A model generated the notes under the pieces. It had not been told where the DNA came from, did no database searches, and was given only the letters and a program-made list of their open reading frames with translations. DNA of 27,055 nt, taken from NCBI RefSeq assembly GCF_003459245.1, contig NZ_QRVG01000027.1, positions 1-27,055 of the forward strand, read 5' to 3'. The position numbers were made by a program, and so were the translations under genes. The first letter of the stretch is position 1; each line of letters begins with the position of its first letter. This stretch comes from Collinsella sp. AF23-2 (GTDB lineage Bacteria > Actinomycetota > Coriobacteriia > Coriobacteriales > Coriobacteriaceae). Positions 1 to 6,727 of this stretch are shown one piece after another.

Positions 1-1
1 C

Positions 2-592
2 ATTGTGGCTCTTGACAGCGGATTGGGTCATATGAGCGAACTGCGCTTTTGCGCGCTCAAACAGTTGTTTGTGACCGCGGCGGTCATCTCGCTCGAGACC
101 ACGGTGCTCTCGGCCCTACCGCTGGGCTTTATCAACCTGATGCACGGGTATTTTCGTACTCTGTGCGTGGGCTATGGCCTGTATGCCGTGGGCAATACGG
201 TGATGCTCATCTTGCTGTACTTTACCGACTACAAGGGGGCCGTGCTGGCCTCGGGGCTGTTTGCCAGTGTGGCCGGGCTGGCGACTGCCGTGTCGTTGCT
301 TTTGCCGCAGCAGTTTTACGGCTTTGGCTTTTTGTTGGGTGCGGCGGTGTTTTTTATCGTGGCGCTGCTGCGGCTCGATACCTATACCGCCAACTTGCCG
401 TATCGTATCCTGAGCCAGCAGCCCATTGTGGCGACCGACAAGACGGGCTGGTTTACCGAACTTGGCCGGGTGCTCGACCGTGTTGAGCAATGCTACGAGG
501 ACAAGCGCGCGGGCGGTGAGCCGCGCAGTGCGTTTGAACGTATGGTGGTTCGCCTGTATCAAAAACATTGGGGAGGTTCTGATGATCGATAA
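2..592 (+). CDS. pelG: PelG-like exopolysaccharide transporter, C-terminal part (5' end cut by window)
   Basis: The reading frame is open from the first bases, so the gene starts outside the window and only about the last 196 residues are seen. They contain at least four hydrophobic stretches separated by short loops and end in a soluble tail with a motif like LPYRILSQQPI. That pattern matches the C-terminus of PelG, the multi-pass Wzx/MATE-like inner-membrane protein of Pel polysaccharide export. Its stop overlaps the start of the CotH gene by 11 bases, which implies translational coupling. Membrane location and family are fairly secure; that the polymer is Pel itself is inference, because the rest of the locus is outside the window. 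Any other MOP-superfamily exporter is the alternative. Confidence 0.75.
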   Translation: MVALDSGLGHMSELRFCALKQLFVTAAVISLETTVLSALPLGFINLMHGYFRTLCVGYGLYAVGNTVMLILLYFTDYKGAVLASGLFASVAGLATAVSLLLPQQFYGFGFLLGAAVFFIVALLRLDTYTANLPYRILSQQPIVATDKTGWFTELGRVLDRVEQCYEDKRAGGEPRSAFERMVVRLYQKHWGGSDDR

Positions 593-2351
593 GTTGATGT
601 CTCGCCGCTGCCTGATCGAGGCGGCTGCCGGCGCGCTGTTGCTTTCGGGCTGTTCGTCTCAGGACGAATCCTCGACTAAAAAGGTCAAAAAGCAGGACAA
701 GATTAAAAAGGCCGAGGCCTCCGACCAGTCCAAGCACCTGCGCGATAAAGACGAGCTGTACGAGGTCTACGACGACTCGGGTATTGTGACCATGTATCTG
801 ACGGTCTCGCGCGGCAACAGCTCCGAGAATACCGACCACAGTTGGGCCGAGATCAACACGTACTCGGTGTATGACTATGCCGACATGGGCGTGACGCGCT
901 ATCAGGTTATGGGCCTGCTGCAGCCGGGCGACGAAGACGGCCCGGTGGCCGGCGAGGTTGGCTATGGCGAGGAAGCGCCCAATGCCACCGTGCAGGTGCG
1001 AGGTCAGACATCGAGCATGAACTCGCAAAAGAATTACAAGGTGGAGCTCAAAAAGGGCAAGGGTACCTGGCGCCAACAGCGCGCGATTGCACTCAACAAG
1101 CACATGGGCGAGGGTATGCGTTTTCGCAACAAGATGGCCTACGACCTTATCCGTGGGATTCCCCAGATGATGGGCCTGCGCACACAGTTTGTGCATCTGT
1201 GGGTGTGCGACCAGACCGAAAAGTCCAACGACACCTTTGAGGACTACGGCCTGTTTACGCAGGTGGAGCAGCTCAACAAGACGGCGCTTAAGGCGCACGG
1301 CTTGGATAAGAACGGGCATCTGTATAAGGTGAACAGCTTCGATTACCATCGCTACGAGGACACCATTAAGCTCGCCGACGATCCCGACTACAACCAGGCA
1401 AGCTTTGAGGGCATGCTCGAGATTAAGGGCGATTCGGACCACACCAAGCTCATCGAGATGCTCGATGCACTCAACGACGAATCGCAAAAGATCGATGACG
1501 TGCTCGACACCTACTTTGATACCGAAAATCTGGTCTATTGGCTGGCGTTTCAGATCCTGACGGGCAACTGCGATACGCAGAACCGTAACTGCTATCTGTA
1601 CAGCCCTCTCAACTCAAATACCTGGTACTTTTTAGATTGGGATAACGACGGCATGCTGCGTAAGCTGGAGCTTTCTCTTACCGGGTTTTCGGACTACGCG
1701 AGCTGGGAGCGCGGTGCAAGCAACTACTGGGGCAACGTACTGTTCAATCGTGCGCTGCGCAGCAAATCGTTCCGCAGCGAGCTCGACCGCGCCGTCAAGG
1801 ACCTGCGTTCGTATATGACCGAGGCATGCCTGAGCAAGATGATCAAGCACTACCGCGAGGTTACTGAATCGCTAGTCTTTGCTTCGCCCGATATCGACCA
1901 TCTGCCTGTCACCAAGGACCAATACGAGCAGATCGCCGCGGCGATTCCCTCCGAGATCGAGGAGAACTACAAGAGCTTTCGCGAGAGTTTTAAAAAGCCC
2001 ATGCCGTTCTACATCGGCGTGCCGCAGATCGATAACGGTAAGCTGCGTATTAACTGGGATGCGTCCTACGACTTTGAGGCGCGCGACATTCGCTACACTG
2101 TGGAGCTTGCTCGTGACTATGCCATTAGCGACGTGGTCTTTAAGGCCGAGGACGTGCTGCTTCCCGAGGTGACCTGCGATGCGCCCGATGCCGGCCAGTA
2201 TTTTGTGCGCGTGCGTGCCACCAACTCCGACGGTTATAGGCAAGATGCGTTTGACTACTATGTGACCGACGACGGCAAGCACTACGGCATGAAGTGTTTT
2301 TACGTGCAAGACGGCGGTAAGGTCGTGGAGGACACGTATGAGGAGGGCTAG
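582..2351 (+). CDS. CotH-kinase family lipoprotein
   Basis: A 589-residue protein. The ATG at 582 is preferred because GGGAGG at 571-576 sits 5 bases upstream; the open frame extends further 5' but only inside pelG. The N-terminus has an Arg-Arg pair (residues 8-9, in SRRCLI), a hydrophobic run and the lipobox LLSGC with Cys24, so it is probably a lipoprotein and possibly Tat-exported. Residues about 135-360 match the CotH kinase-like fold: VRGQTSS and KNYKVELKKG (139-158), the FRNKMAYDL block (181-189), GLFTQVEQLNK, then GNCDTQNRN (329-336) and FLDWDNDG (350-357), which resemble the catalytic/metal Asp motifs. The tail (about 483-580) looks like an Ig/fibronectin-type domain. Known CotH proteins phosphorylate spore-coat or secreted proteins; the substrate here is unknown. 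Next to pelG, VTC and DUF4956 genes it probably acts on a surface polymer or its machinery. Confidence 0.85.
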   Translation: MIDKLMSRRCLIEAAAGALLLSGCSSQDESSTKKVKKQDKIKKAEASDQSKHLRDKDELYEVYDDSGIVTMYLTVSRGNSSENTDHSWAEINTYSVYDYADMGVTRYQVMGLLQPGDEDGPVAGEVGYGEEAPNATVQVRGQTSSMNSQKNYKVELKKGKGTWRQQRAIALNKHMGEGMRFRNKMAYDLIRGIPQMMGLRTQFVHLWVCDQTEKSNDTFEDYGLFTQVEQLNKTALKAHGLDKNGHLYKVNSFDYHRYEDTIKLADDPDYNQASFEGMLEIKGDSDHTKLIEMLDALNDESQKIDDVLDTYFDTENLVYWLAFQILTGNCDTQNRNCYLYSPLNSNTWYFLDWDNDGMLRKLELSLTGFSDYASWERGASNYWGNVLFNRALRSKSFRSELDRAVKDLRSYMTEACLSKMIKHYREVTESLVFASPDIDHLPVTKDQYEQIAAAIPSEIEENYKSFRESFKKPMPFYIGVPQIDNGKLRINWDASYDFEARDIRYTVELARDYAISDVVFKAEDVLLPEVTCDAPDAGQYFVRVRATNSDGYRQDAFDYYVTDDGKHYGMKCFYVQDGGKVVEDTYEEG

Positions 2352-3129
2352 CGCGCTGCTTGAGCGCTTGGCGGCTCCGCCTGTGCGTACCACGCAGGAG
2401 CGTTACCGCCACGAGCTCAAATATCTCATTAACGAGGGCGAGCACTCCGCGCTTGCCTGTCGCATGGCGCCGGTTTTTAAACTGGACAAGCATGCGCGGG
2501 CGGGTGGTTACACCATTCGCAGCCTGTATTTTGACGACTACTGCAACTCGGCCTACGAGGAAAAAGACGCCGGTATTCTCATGCGCAAAAAGTATCGCGT
2601 GCGCATCTATAACGGCAGCGACAAGGTGATTAAGCTCGAGCGCAAAAAGAAGTTCGGCAGCTGGATCTACAAGGAGGACGCGCCGCTCACGCGCGGCGAG
2701 TTTGAGCAGATTCTGGCCGGCGACTACGACTTTTTGCTGAGGAGCCCCTATCCGCTCTGCCGCGAGTTCTACATCGAGTGCATCTGCAACATGATGCGCC
2801 CGCGGACCATCGTGGACTACGAGCGCGAGCCGTGGGTGATGGATGAGGGCACCGTGCGCATTACGTTTGACATGAACGTGCGTGCCGCGGTGGGAAGCTT
2901 CGATATCTTTGACGCGACGCTGCCCGCGCTGCCGGTCCTGGAGCCCGGCAAGCTGGTGATGGAGGTCAAGTTTACGGAGTTTTGCCCGCAGCTGGTGCGC
3001 GATATGGTGCCGCCGGGCGCAGTCGAGCTTACGGCGGTCTCCAAGTACTGCCTGTGCTACGACAAGACCGCCTACCTTCGCGGATTTAACTACTGGGAAT
3101 CGGATTTTGGGAACCGAGGGGATATTTAG
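2338..3129 (+). CDS. VTC-domain protein (polyphosphate polymerase-like)
   Basis: A 263-residue protein whose ATG lies 14 bases inside the CotH gene, with GGAGG at 2327-2331 as ribosome binding site. It has the tunnel-fold signature of VTC/TTM proteins: RHELKYLI (Glu26, Lys28), IRSLYFDD (Arg61), KYRVRIYN (Lys85, Arg87, Arg89), KLERKKK (99-105), YEREPW (161-166), VRITFD (Arg174), LVMEVKF (Glu209, Lys211) and SKYCLCY (Lys236). Alternating charged residues on successive strands are what this family uses to bind a triphosphate and a growing phosphate chain. Eukaryotic Vtc4 makes polyphosphate from ATP; bacterial relatives beside CotH and DUF4956 are poorly characterised. No transmembrane segment is visible, so it is probably cytoplasmic and may act with the DUF4956 membrane protein. 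A polyphosphate product is inference. Confidence 0.85.
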   Translation: MRRASALLERLAAPPVRTTQERYRHELKYLINEGEHSALACRMAPVFKLDKHARAGGYTIRSLYFDDYCNSAYEEKDAGILMRKKYRVRIYNGSDKVIKLERKKKFGSWIYKEDAPLTRGEFEQILAGDYDFLLRSPYPLCREFYIECICNMMRPRTIVDYEREPWVMDEGTVRITFDMNVRAAVGSFDIFDATLPALPVLEPGKLVMEVKFTEFCPQLVRDMVPPGAVELTAVSKYCLCYDKTAYLRGFNYWESDFGNRGDI

Positions 3130-3132
3130 ACC

Positions 3133-3798
3133 ATGAGCACCAGGGACTTTTTTAAGAACTCCGTTTTGGAGGCGTTTGGCCAGGTCGACCCTGCCAAGAT
3201 CGGCCTTTCGCTGCTCGTGGCGCTCGCCATGGGCATCCTGATCTATTACGTGTACAAGCGCTTTTTTACCGGCGTGGTGTATTCGCGCAGCTTTGCCGTG
3301 ACGCTCGTGGGCATGTGCGTGCTCACCTGCATGGTCACGCTCGCGATCTCGACGAACGTGGTCATCTCGCTCGGTATGGTCGGTGCTCTGTCTATTGTCC
3401 GCTATCGTACGGCGGTCAAGGACCCGCTCGACCTGCTGTATCTGTTTTGGGCTATTACCACGGGCATTACGGCCGGCGCCGGCATGTATGCGCTCGTGGG
3501 GCTCACGGCGGTGGTGATCGTGGTGATGATCGCCGGCTTTGCGAGCCACCAGGACAAGTCGCGCGTGTACATGATGGTCATTCACTACACGGGCCAGACC
3601 ACCGGCGACGATATCGTGCGTGCATTTGGGCGCACCAAGTTCACCGTTAAGTCCAAGACTATGCGCGGCGACAAAGTCGAGATGGCCGTGGAGGTATTCT
3701 CGGACGGCGTGGACATGCCCTATGCCGACGCGATTCGCACGCTCGATGGCGTTGAGGACCTGACCCTCATCCAGTACAACGGCGAGTATCATGGATAA
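3133..3798 (+). CDS. DUF4956 membrane protein
   Basis: A 221-residue protein starting 3 bases after the VTC stop. Hydrophobic segments lie at about residues 23-41, 54-86 and 99-136, followed by a soluble C-terminal domain of about 80 residues with an alternating strand/helix look. The family hallmark GALSIVRYRTAVKDPLD is at residues 84-100. DUF4956 has no established biochemical function; its genes are repeatedly seen next to VTC and CotH genes. Here it closes the polysaccharide-linked block and probably forms the membrane partner of the VTC protein. Family assignment is confident, function is not. Confidence 0.85.
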   Translation: MSTRDFFKNSVLEAFGQVDPAKIGLSLLVALAMGILIYYVYKRFFTGVVYSRSFAVTLVGMCVLTCMVTLAISTNVVISLGMVGALSIVRYRTAVKDPLDLLYLFWAITTGITAGAGMYALVGLTAVVIVVMIAGFASHQDKSRVYMMVIHYTGQTTGDDIVRAFGRTKFTVKSKTMRGDKVEMAVEVFSDGVDMPYADAIRTLDGVEDLTLIQYNGEYHG

Positions 3799-3804
3799 CT
3801 ATGT

Positions 3805-3828
3805 TCCGGTGTTCTAACGAACGCCGGA
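3805..3828 (+). terminator. Hairpin just after the DUF4956 gene
   Basis: A 10-bp stem (CCGGTGTTC against GAACGCCGG plus an outer T-A pair, one G-T wobble) closes a TAAC loop, starting 6 bases after the stop codon. There is no run of T afterwards, so it is a weak intrinsic terminator at best; it could instead protect the 3' end of the mRNA. Confidence 0.4.
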
Positions 3829-3840
3829 CCGCTCGACGCT

Positions 3841-3944
3841 GCGCGGGCATCTGCCGGGCGATCTGCCGCTCAAACCGTCGCTCGCGTACATGAAGTACGC
3901 TTCGCTCCTCTTTCGCGGCACCTCGCCACGGCAGCTGCCCGCTC
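3841..3944. repeat. Candidate dispersed intergenic repeat with inverted ends
   Basis: The arm at 3841-3856 and the reverse complement of 3929-3944 match at 14 of 16 bases (GCGCGGGCATCTGCCG against GAGCGGGCAGCTGCCG). Between them lie a second ATCTGCC copy and a perfect small hairpin GCGTAC-ATGAA-GTACGC at 3884-3900. The stretch is GC-rich, codes for nothing convincing on either strand and is followed by AT-rich promoter-like DNA. This is the look of a REP/BIME-like or MITE-like element, but only one copy is in the window, so the repeat nature is inferred. Confidence 0.4.
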
Positions 3945-4018
3945 GCTGACGTTTGCTCGACCAGGATGGGCATATTTGGTTCGGTTTAAATTGATTTATT
4001 ATGCCGACTTGGGCTGGG

Positions 4019-4040
4019 TATGATGGTGCAAACGATTGCA
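4019..4040 (+). promoter_or_regulatory. LacI-type operator and -10 box ahead of the repressor gene
   Basis: TGCAAACGATTGCA at 4027-4040 has the symmetric TGCAAnCGnTTGCA pattern with a central CG typical of LacI-family operators. It lies directly downstream of a possible -10 box TATGAT (4019-4024) and 16 bases before the chosen GTG start. Its core matches two operators in front of scrA, so the repressor probably controls its own gene. No clear -35 box is visible. Confidence 0.65.
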
Positions 4041-4056
4041 AGATAAAGGGGTGCTC

Positions 4057-5037
4057 GTGGTAAAGATGAAAGATGTGGCCGAGCTAGCGGGCGTTTCGAG
4101 CGCCGCCGTCTCGCGCTACCTCAACGGTGGATATATCTCGGCGGACAAGGCCGAGCGCATTAAGCAGGCGATTGAGCTGACCGGATACGTGCGGTCCAAC
4201 CAGGCCCGCGCGCTGCGCACCGGCTCCACCAAGCTCATCGGCGTCATCGTGCCCAAGATCAACTCGGAATCCGTGAGCCGCATTACTGCGGGTATCGGTC
4301 AGGTGCTCGGTCGCCGCGGGTACCAGATGCTGCTCGCGAATACTGACAACGTGGCCGAGCGCGAGCTCGAGTATCTCGACTTGTTCCAGAACCACCCGGT
4401 CGATGGCATCGTGCTCGTGGCAACCATGATTACCGATGAGCACCGTGCGGCCATTGCGTCTTGCCGTGTACCCATTGTGCTGATCGGCCAAAACGTCGAG
4501 GGCGCGGCTTGCGTCTACCATGACGATTACGAGGCTGCCTTTGAGCTGGGCCAGGCGCTTGCGACGCATGTTGAGGGCAAGATTGCCTATATCGGTGTTA
4601 CCGAGGAAGACCGTGCCGCCGGTTACGACCGTCGTCGTGGTTTTGAAGCTGGTCTGGGCGCCGCGGGCGTTGTGCTCGATCCCGATTTGATTCGCTGCGG
4701 GTCCTTTACCCTCGATTCCGGCTATCGTGCGTCGCGCGAGCTGCTGGGCGAAGTGCCGGATGTTTCGTTTATCGCGTGCGCGACCGACACTATGGCGGCC
4801 GGCGCCCTGCGCGCTCTTGACGAGGCGCGCGGCATGGGCGAGGGCGTGCGTCGCGTGAGCGGTTTTGGCGACAACGCATTTTTGCGCGCGCTGACGGGCG
4901 GCATTCCCACCGTGCATTACGGTTACCTGACCAGTGGCGTCGAGGCGACCAATATGTTGCTCAACACGCTCGATGGCGTGGAGGGGGAGAGCGGCCTCAA
5001 GACGCTCAAGCTCGGACATCAGCTGATGAATGTCTAG
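4057..5037 (+). CDS. scrR: LacI-family repressor of the sucrose genes (ScrR-like)
   Basis: A 326-residue regulator. The GTG at 4057 is preferred because AAGGGG (4046-4051) is 5 bases upstream; ATG 4066 is the alternative. The N-terminal helix-turn-helix is MKDVAELAGVSSAAVSRYLNG (residues 4-24), followed by the hinge with SNQARALRTGSTKLIGVIVP and a periplasmic-binding-protein-like effector domain. LacI-family repressors bind palindromes with a central CG and release on binding a sugar or sugar phosphate. The gene lies directly upstream of a sucrose PTS and sucrose-6-phosphate hydrolase, and operators of the same sequence lie in front of both the regulator and the PTS gene. Sucrose specificity is therefore inferred from context; the effector is probably a fructose or sucrose phosphate. 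Confidence 0.85.
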   Translation: MVKMKDVAELAGVSSAAVSRYLNGGYISADKAERIKQAIELTGYVRSNQARALRTGSTKLIGVIVPKINSESVSRITAGIGQVLGRRGYQMLLANTDNVAERELEYLDLFQNHPVDGIVLVATMITDEHRAAIASCRVPIVLIGQNVEGAACVYHDDYEAAFELGQALATHVEGKIAYIGVTEEDRAAGYDRRRGFEAGLGAAGVVLDPDLIRCGSFTLDSGYRASRELLGEVPDVSFIACATDTMAAGALRALDEARGMGEGVRRVSGFGDNAFLRALTGGIPTVHYGYLTSGVEATNMLLNTLDGVEGESGLKTLKLGHQLMNV

Positions 5038-5123
5038 GCTTTGGGCATGTCTGCCGGCCTTTGATTCCCTGTTTTTGGCTCAAAACCACCTTTCACCGTC
5101 AAATATCTACCGTTTACCGCTAA

Positions 5124-5163
5124 TGAAAACGATTACAGCTATATATAACTGAAAACGATTACA
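5124..5163 (+). promoter_or_regulatory. Tandem ScrR operators in front of scrA
   Basis: TGAAAACGATTACA occurs twice, at 5124-5137 and 5150-5163, exactly 26 bases apart centre to centre. The spacing is about two and a half helical turns. The AT-rich TATATAAC between them (5142-5149) probably carries the -10 box, so repressor bound at either site would block RNA polymerase. The core AAACGATT is identical to that of the operator at 4027-4040. The exact -35 box is not clear. Confidence 0.75.
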
Positions 5164-5219
5164 GTGTAAGTGTCAAAGATGGCCGGGTGCAGATGCGCCC
5201 GTTGGAGGAAAGGGAAGTC

Positions 5220-6620
5220 ATGGACTACCGCAAATCAGCCCAAGAGGTGCTCGACAACGTCGGTGGCGCCGACAACGTTGTTTCGGCCGCACACTGCGCC
5301 ACGCGTCTGCGCCTGGTGATTGCCGATAACGCCAAGGTTGACAAGGAGGCCATCGAGAATATCGACGGCGCCAAGGGCGTCTTTGAGGCCCAAGGCCAGC
5401 TCCAGATTATTTTTGGCACTGGCACCGTCAACAAGGTCTACGAAGAGTTCATCGCGCTTAGCGGCGTCGAGGCTGCCACCAAAGCCGAGGTTAAGGAGGC
5501 CGCGGCACAGCAGCAGAACATCTTTATGCGTGCCATTAAGGTGCTCGGCGACGTTTTTGTCCCCATCATCCCCGCCATCGTGGCTTCGGGCCTGCTGCTG
5601 GGAATCATGAGCGCGCTCAACTTTATGGCCTCCAACGGTTTTATCGCGCTCGACACCAATAACTTTATCTACAAGATCGCCGACCTGGTCTCGGGCACGT
5701 CCTTTGGCATTCTGCAGATCCTGATCGGCTACTCCGCGGCTAAGGCCTTTGGCGCTAACCCGTATTTGGGCGCCGTCGTCGGAGGTGCGTTCATCAACTC
5801 CTCGCTGCAGAGCGCCTACACGGTTGCCTCCGAGGGCGTGCAGACCATGGTCACCGTCATTCCCGGCGTGTACGGCTTTGAGTGGGTCGGTTATCAGGGC
5901 CACGTTATCCCCATCGTTATCGCCTGCGCCATACTCGCCTTCCTCGAGAAGCGTCTCCACAAGGTTGTCCCCGAGATGTTCGACCTCTTTGTGACCCCGC
6001 TCGTCTCGGTGTTCGTTACCGTGCTCGTGACCTTCGTTGCCGTCGGTCCCATCTTCGTGTGGGCCGAGAACGCCATCCTCGGTCTGATTCAGGCCCTGCT
6101 CACCCTGCCCTTTGGTATCGGTTCCTTTATCGTCGGCCTGTTCTATGCCCCCACGGTCGTTACCGGTATCCACCAGATGTACACCGCCATCGACCTGGGT
6201 CAGCTCGCCCAGTACGGCGTAACCTATTGGCTGCCCATCGCCAGTGCCGCTAACATCGCCCAGGGTGGTGCCGCACTCGCCGTTGCCTTTAAGACCCGCG
6301 ATGCCAAGATCAAGGGCCTGGCGCTTCCTTCGGCCCTGTCCGCCTTCATGGGTATTACCGAGCCTGCCATCTTTGGTGTGAACCTGCGCTTCTTTAAGCC
6401 CTTCATCGCCGGCTGCATCGGCGGTGGTTGCGGTGCCCTGGTCTGCGCGCTTACTTCGCTGGCTGCCTCCGGCACGGGCGTTACCGGTATCTTCGGTATC
6501 CTGCTGTGCCTGGCCCAGCCCGTGCAGTATGCGATCATGTTTGCGGTTGCCGCGCTGGTTTCCTTTGCCGTCTCGTTTGTCCTGTACAAGGATGAGCCCA
6601 AGGCTTCCGAGCAGGCGTAA
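5220..6620 (+). CDS. scrA: Sucrose-specific PTS transporter, EIIBC
   Basis: A 466-residue phosphotransferase permease. ATG 5220 follows GGAGGAAAGGGA at 5204-5215; an earlier in-frame ATG at 5187 has no such site. The EIIB domain is residues 1 to about 85, with the phosphorylated cysteine in AAHCATRLRL (Cys26). The EIIC domain from about residue 105 onward is a multi-pass membrane unit and carries the signature GITEPAIFGVN near residue 378. It imports sucrose and releases sucrose 6-phosphate in the cytoplasm. There is no fused EIIA domain, so a separate glucose-type EIIA must donate phosphate. Substrate is inferred from the family and the adjacent sucrose-6-phosphate hydrolase; trehalose or another glucoside EIIBC is the alternative. 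Confidence 0.88.
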   Translation: MDYRKSAQEVLDNVGGADNVVSAAHCATRLRLVIADNAKVDKEAIENIDGAKGVFEAQGQLQIIFGTGTVNKVYEEFIALSGVEAATKAEVKEAAAQQQNIFMRAIKVLGDVFVPIIPAIVASGLLLGIMSALNFMASNGFIALDTNNFIYKIADLVSGTSFGILQILIGYSAAKAFGANPYLGAVVGGAFINSSLQSAYTVASEGVQTMVTVIPGVYGFEWVGYQGHVIPIVIACAILAFLEKRLHKVVPEMFDLFVTPLVSVFVTVLVTFVAVGPIFVWAENAILGLIQALLTLPFGIGSFIVGLFYAPTVVTGIHQMYTAIDLGQLAQYGVTYWLPIASAANIAQGGAALAVAFKTRDAKIKGLALPSALSAFMGITEPAIFGVNLRFFKPFIAGCIGGGCGALVCALTSLAASGTGVTGIFGILLCLAQPVQYAIMFAVAALVSFAVSFVLYKDEPKASEQA

Positions 6621-6640
6621 GAGCTTTTGATTGAGGGGAT

Positions 6641-6665
6641 GCCCGCGGGTTGTATGCTCGCGGGC
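6641..6665 (+). terminator. GC hairpin between scrA and scrB
   Basis: GCCCGCG (6641-6647) pairs perfectly with CGCGGGC (6659-6665), followed only by GTTTCCC. It is too poor in T to be a strong terminator and may reduce or process the transcript between transporter and hydrolase. No other gene or operator is visible in this 107-base gap. Confidence 0.35.
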
Positions 6666-6727
6666 GTTTCCCGTATCCGGTGCCGATCTCTGGTGCCTTG
6701 TTACTTTCGATCCGTTAGGACTTTGAT

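Noticed and set aside
2140..3792. Reverse-strand open frame of 550 codons across the VTC and DUF4956 genes
   Set aside because: Antisense shadow; His/Arg-rich composition unlike a real protein and no plausible start context.
3767..4041. Small reverse-strand open frames in the 3799-4056 gap
   Set aside because: They run through the candidate repeat and hairpins, have no ribosome binding site and resemble no protein.
5501..5520. Possible EIIA domain on ScrA
   Set aside because: The region after EIIB is a short Glu/Ala linker leading into EIIC, and the protein ends with EIIC; no EIIA His motif is present.
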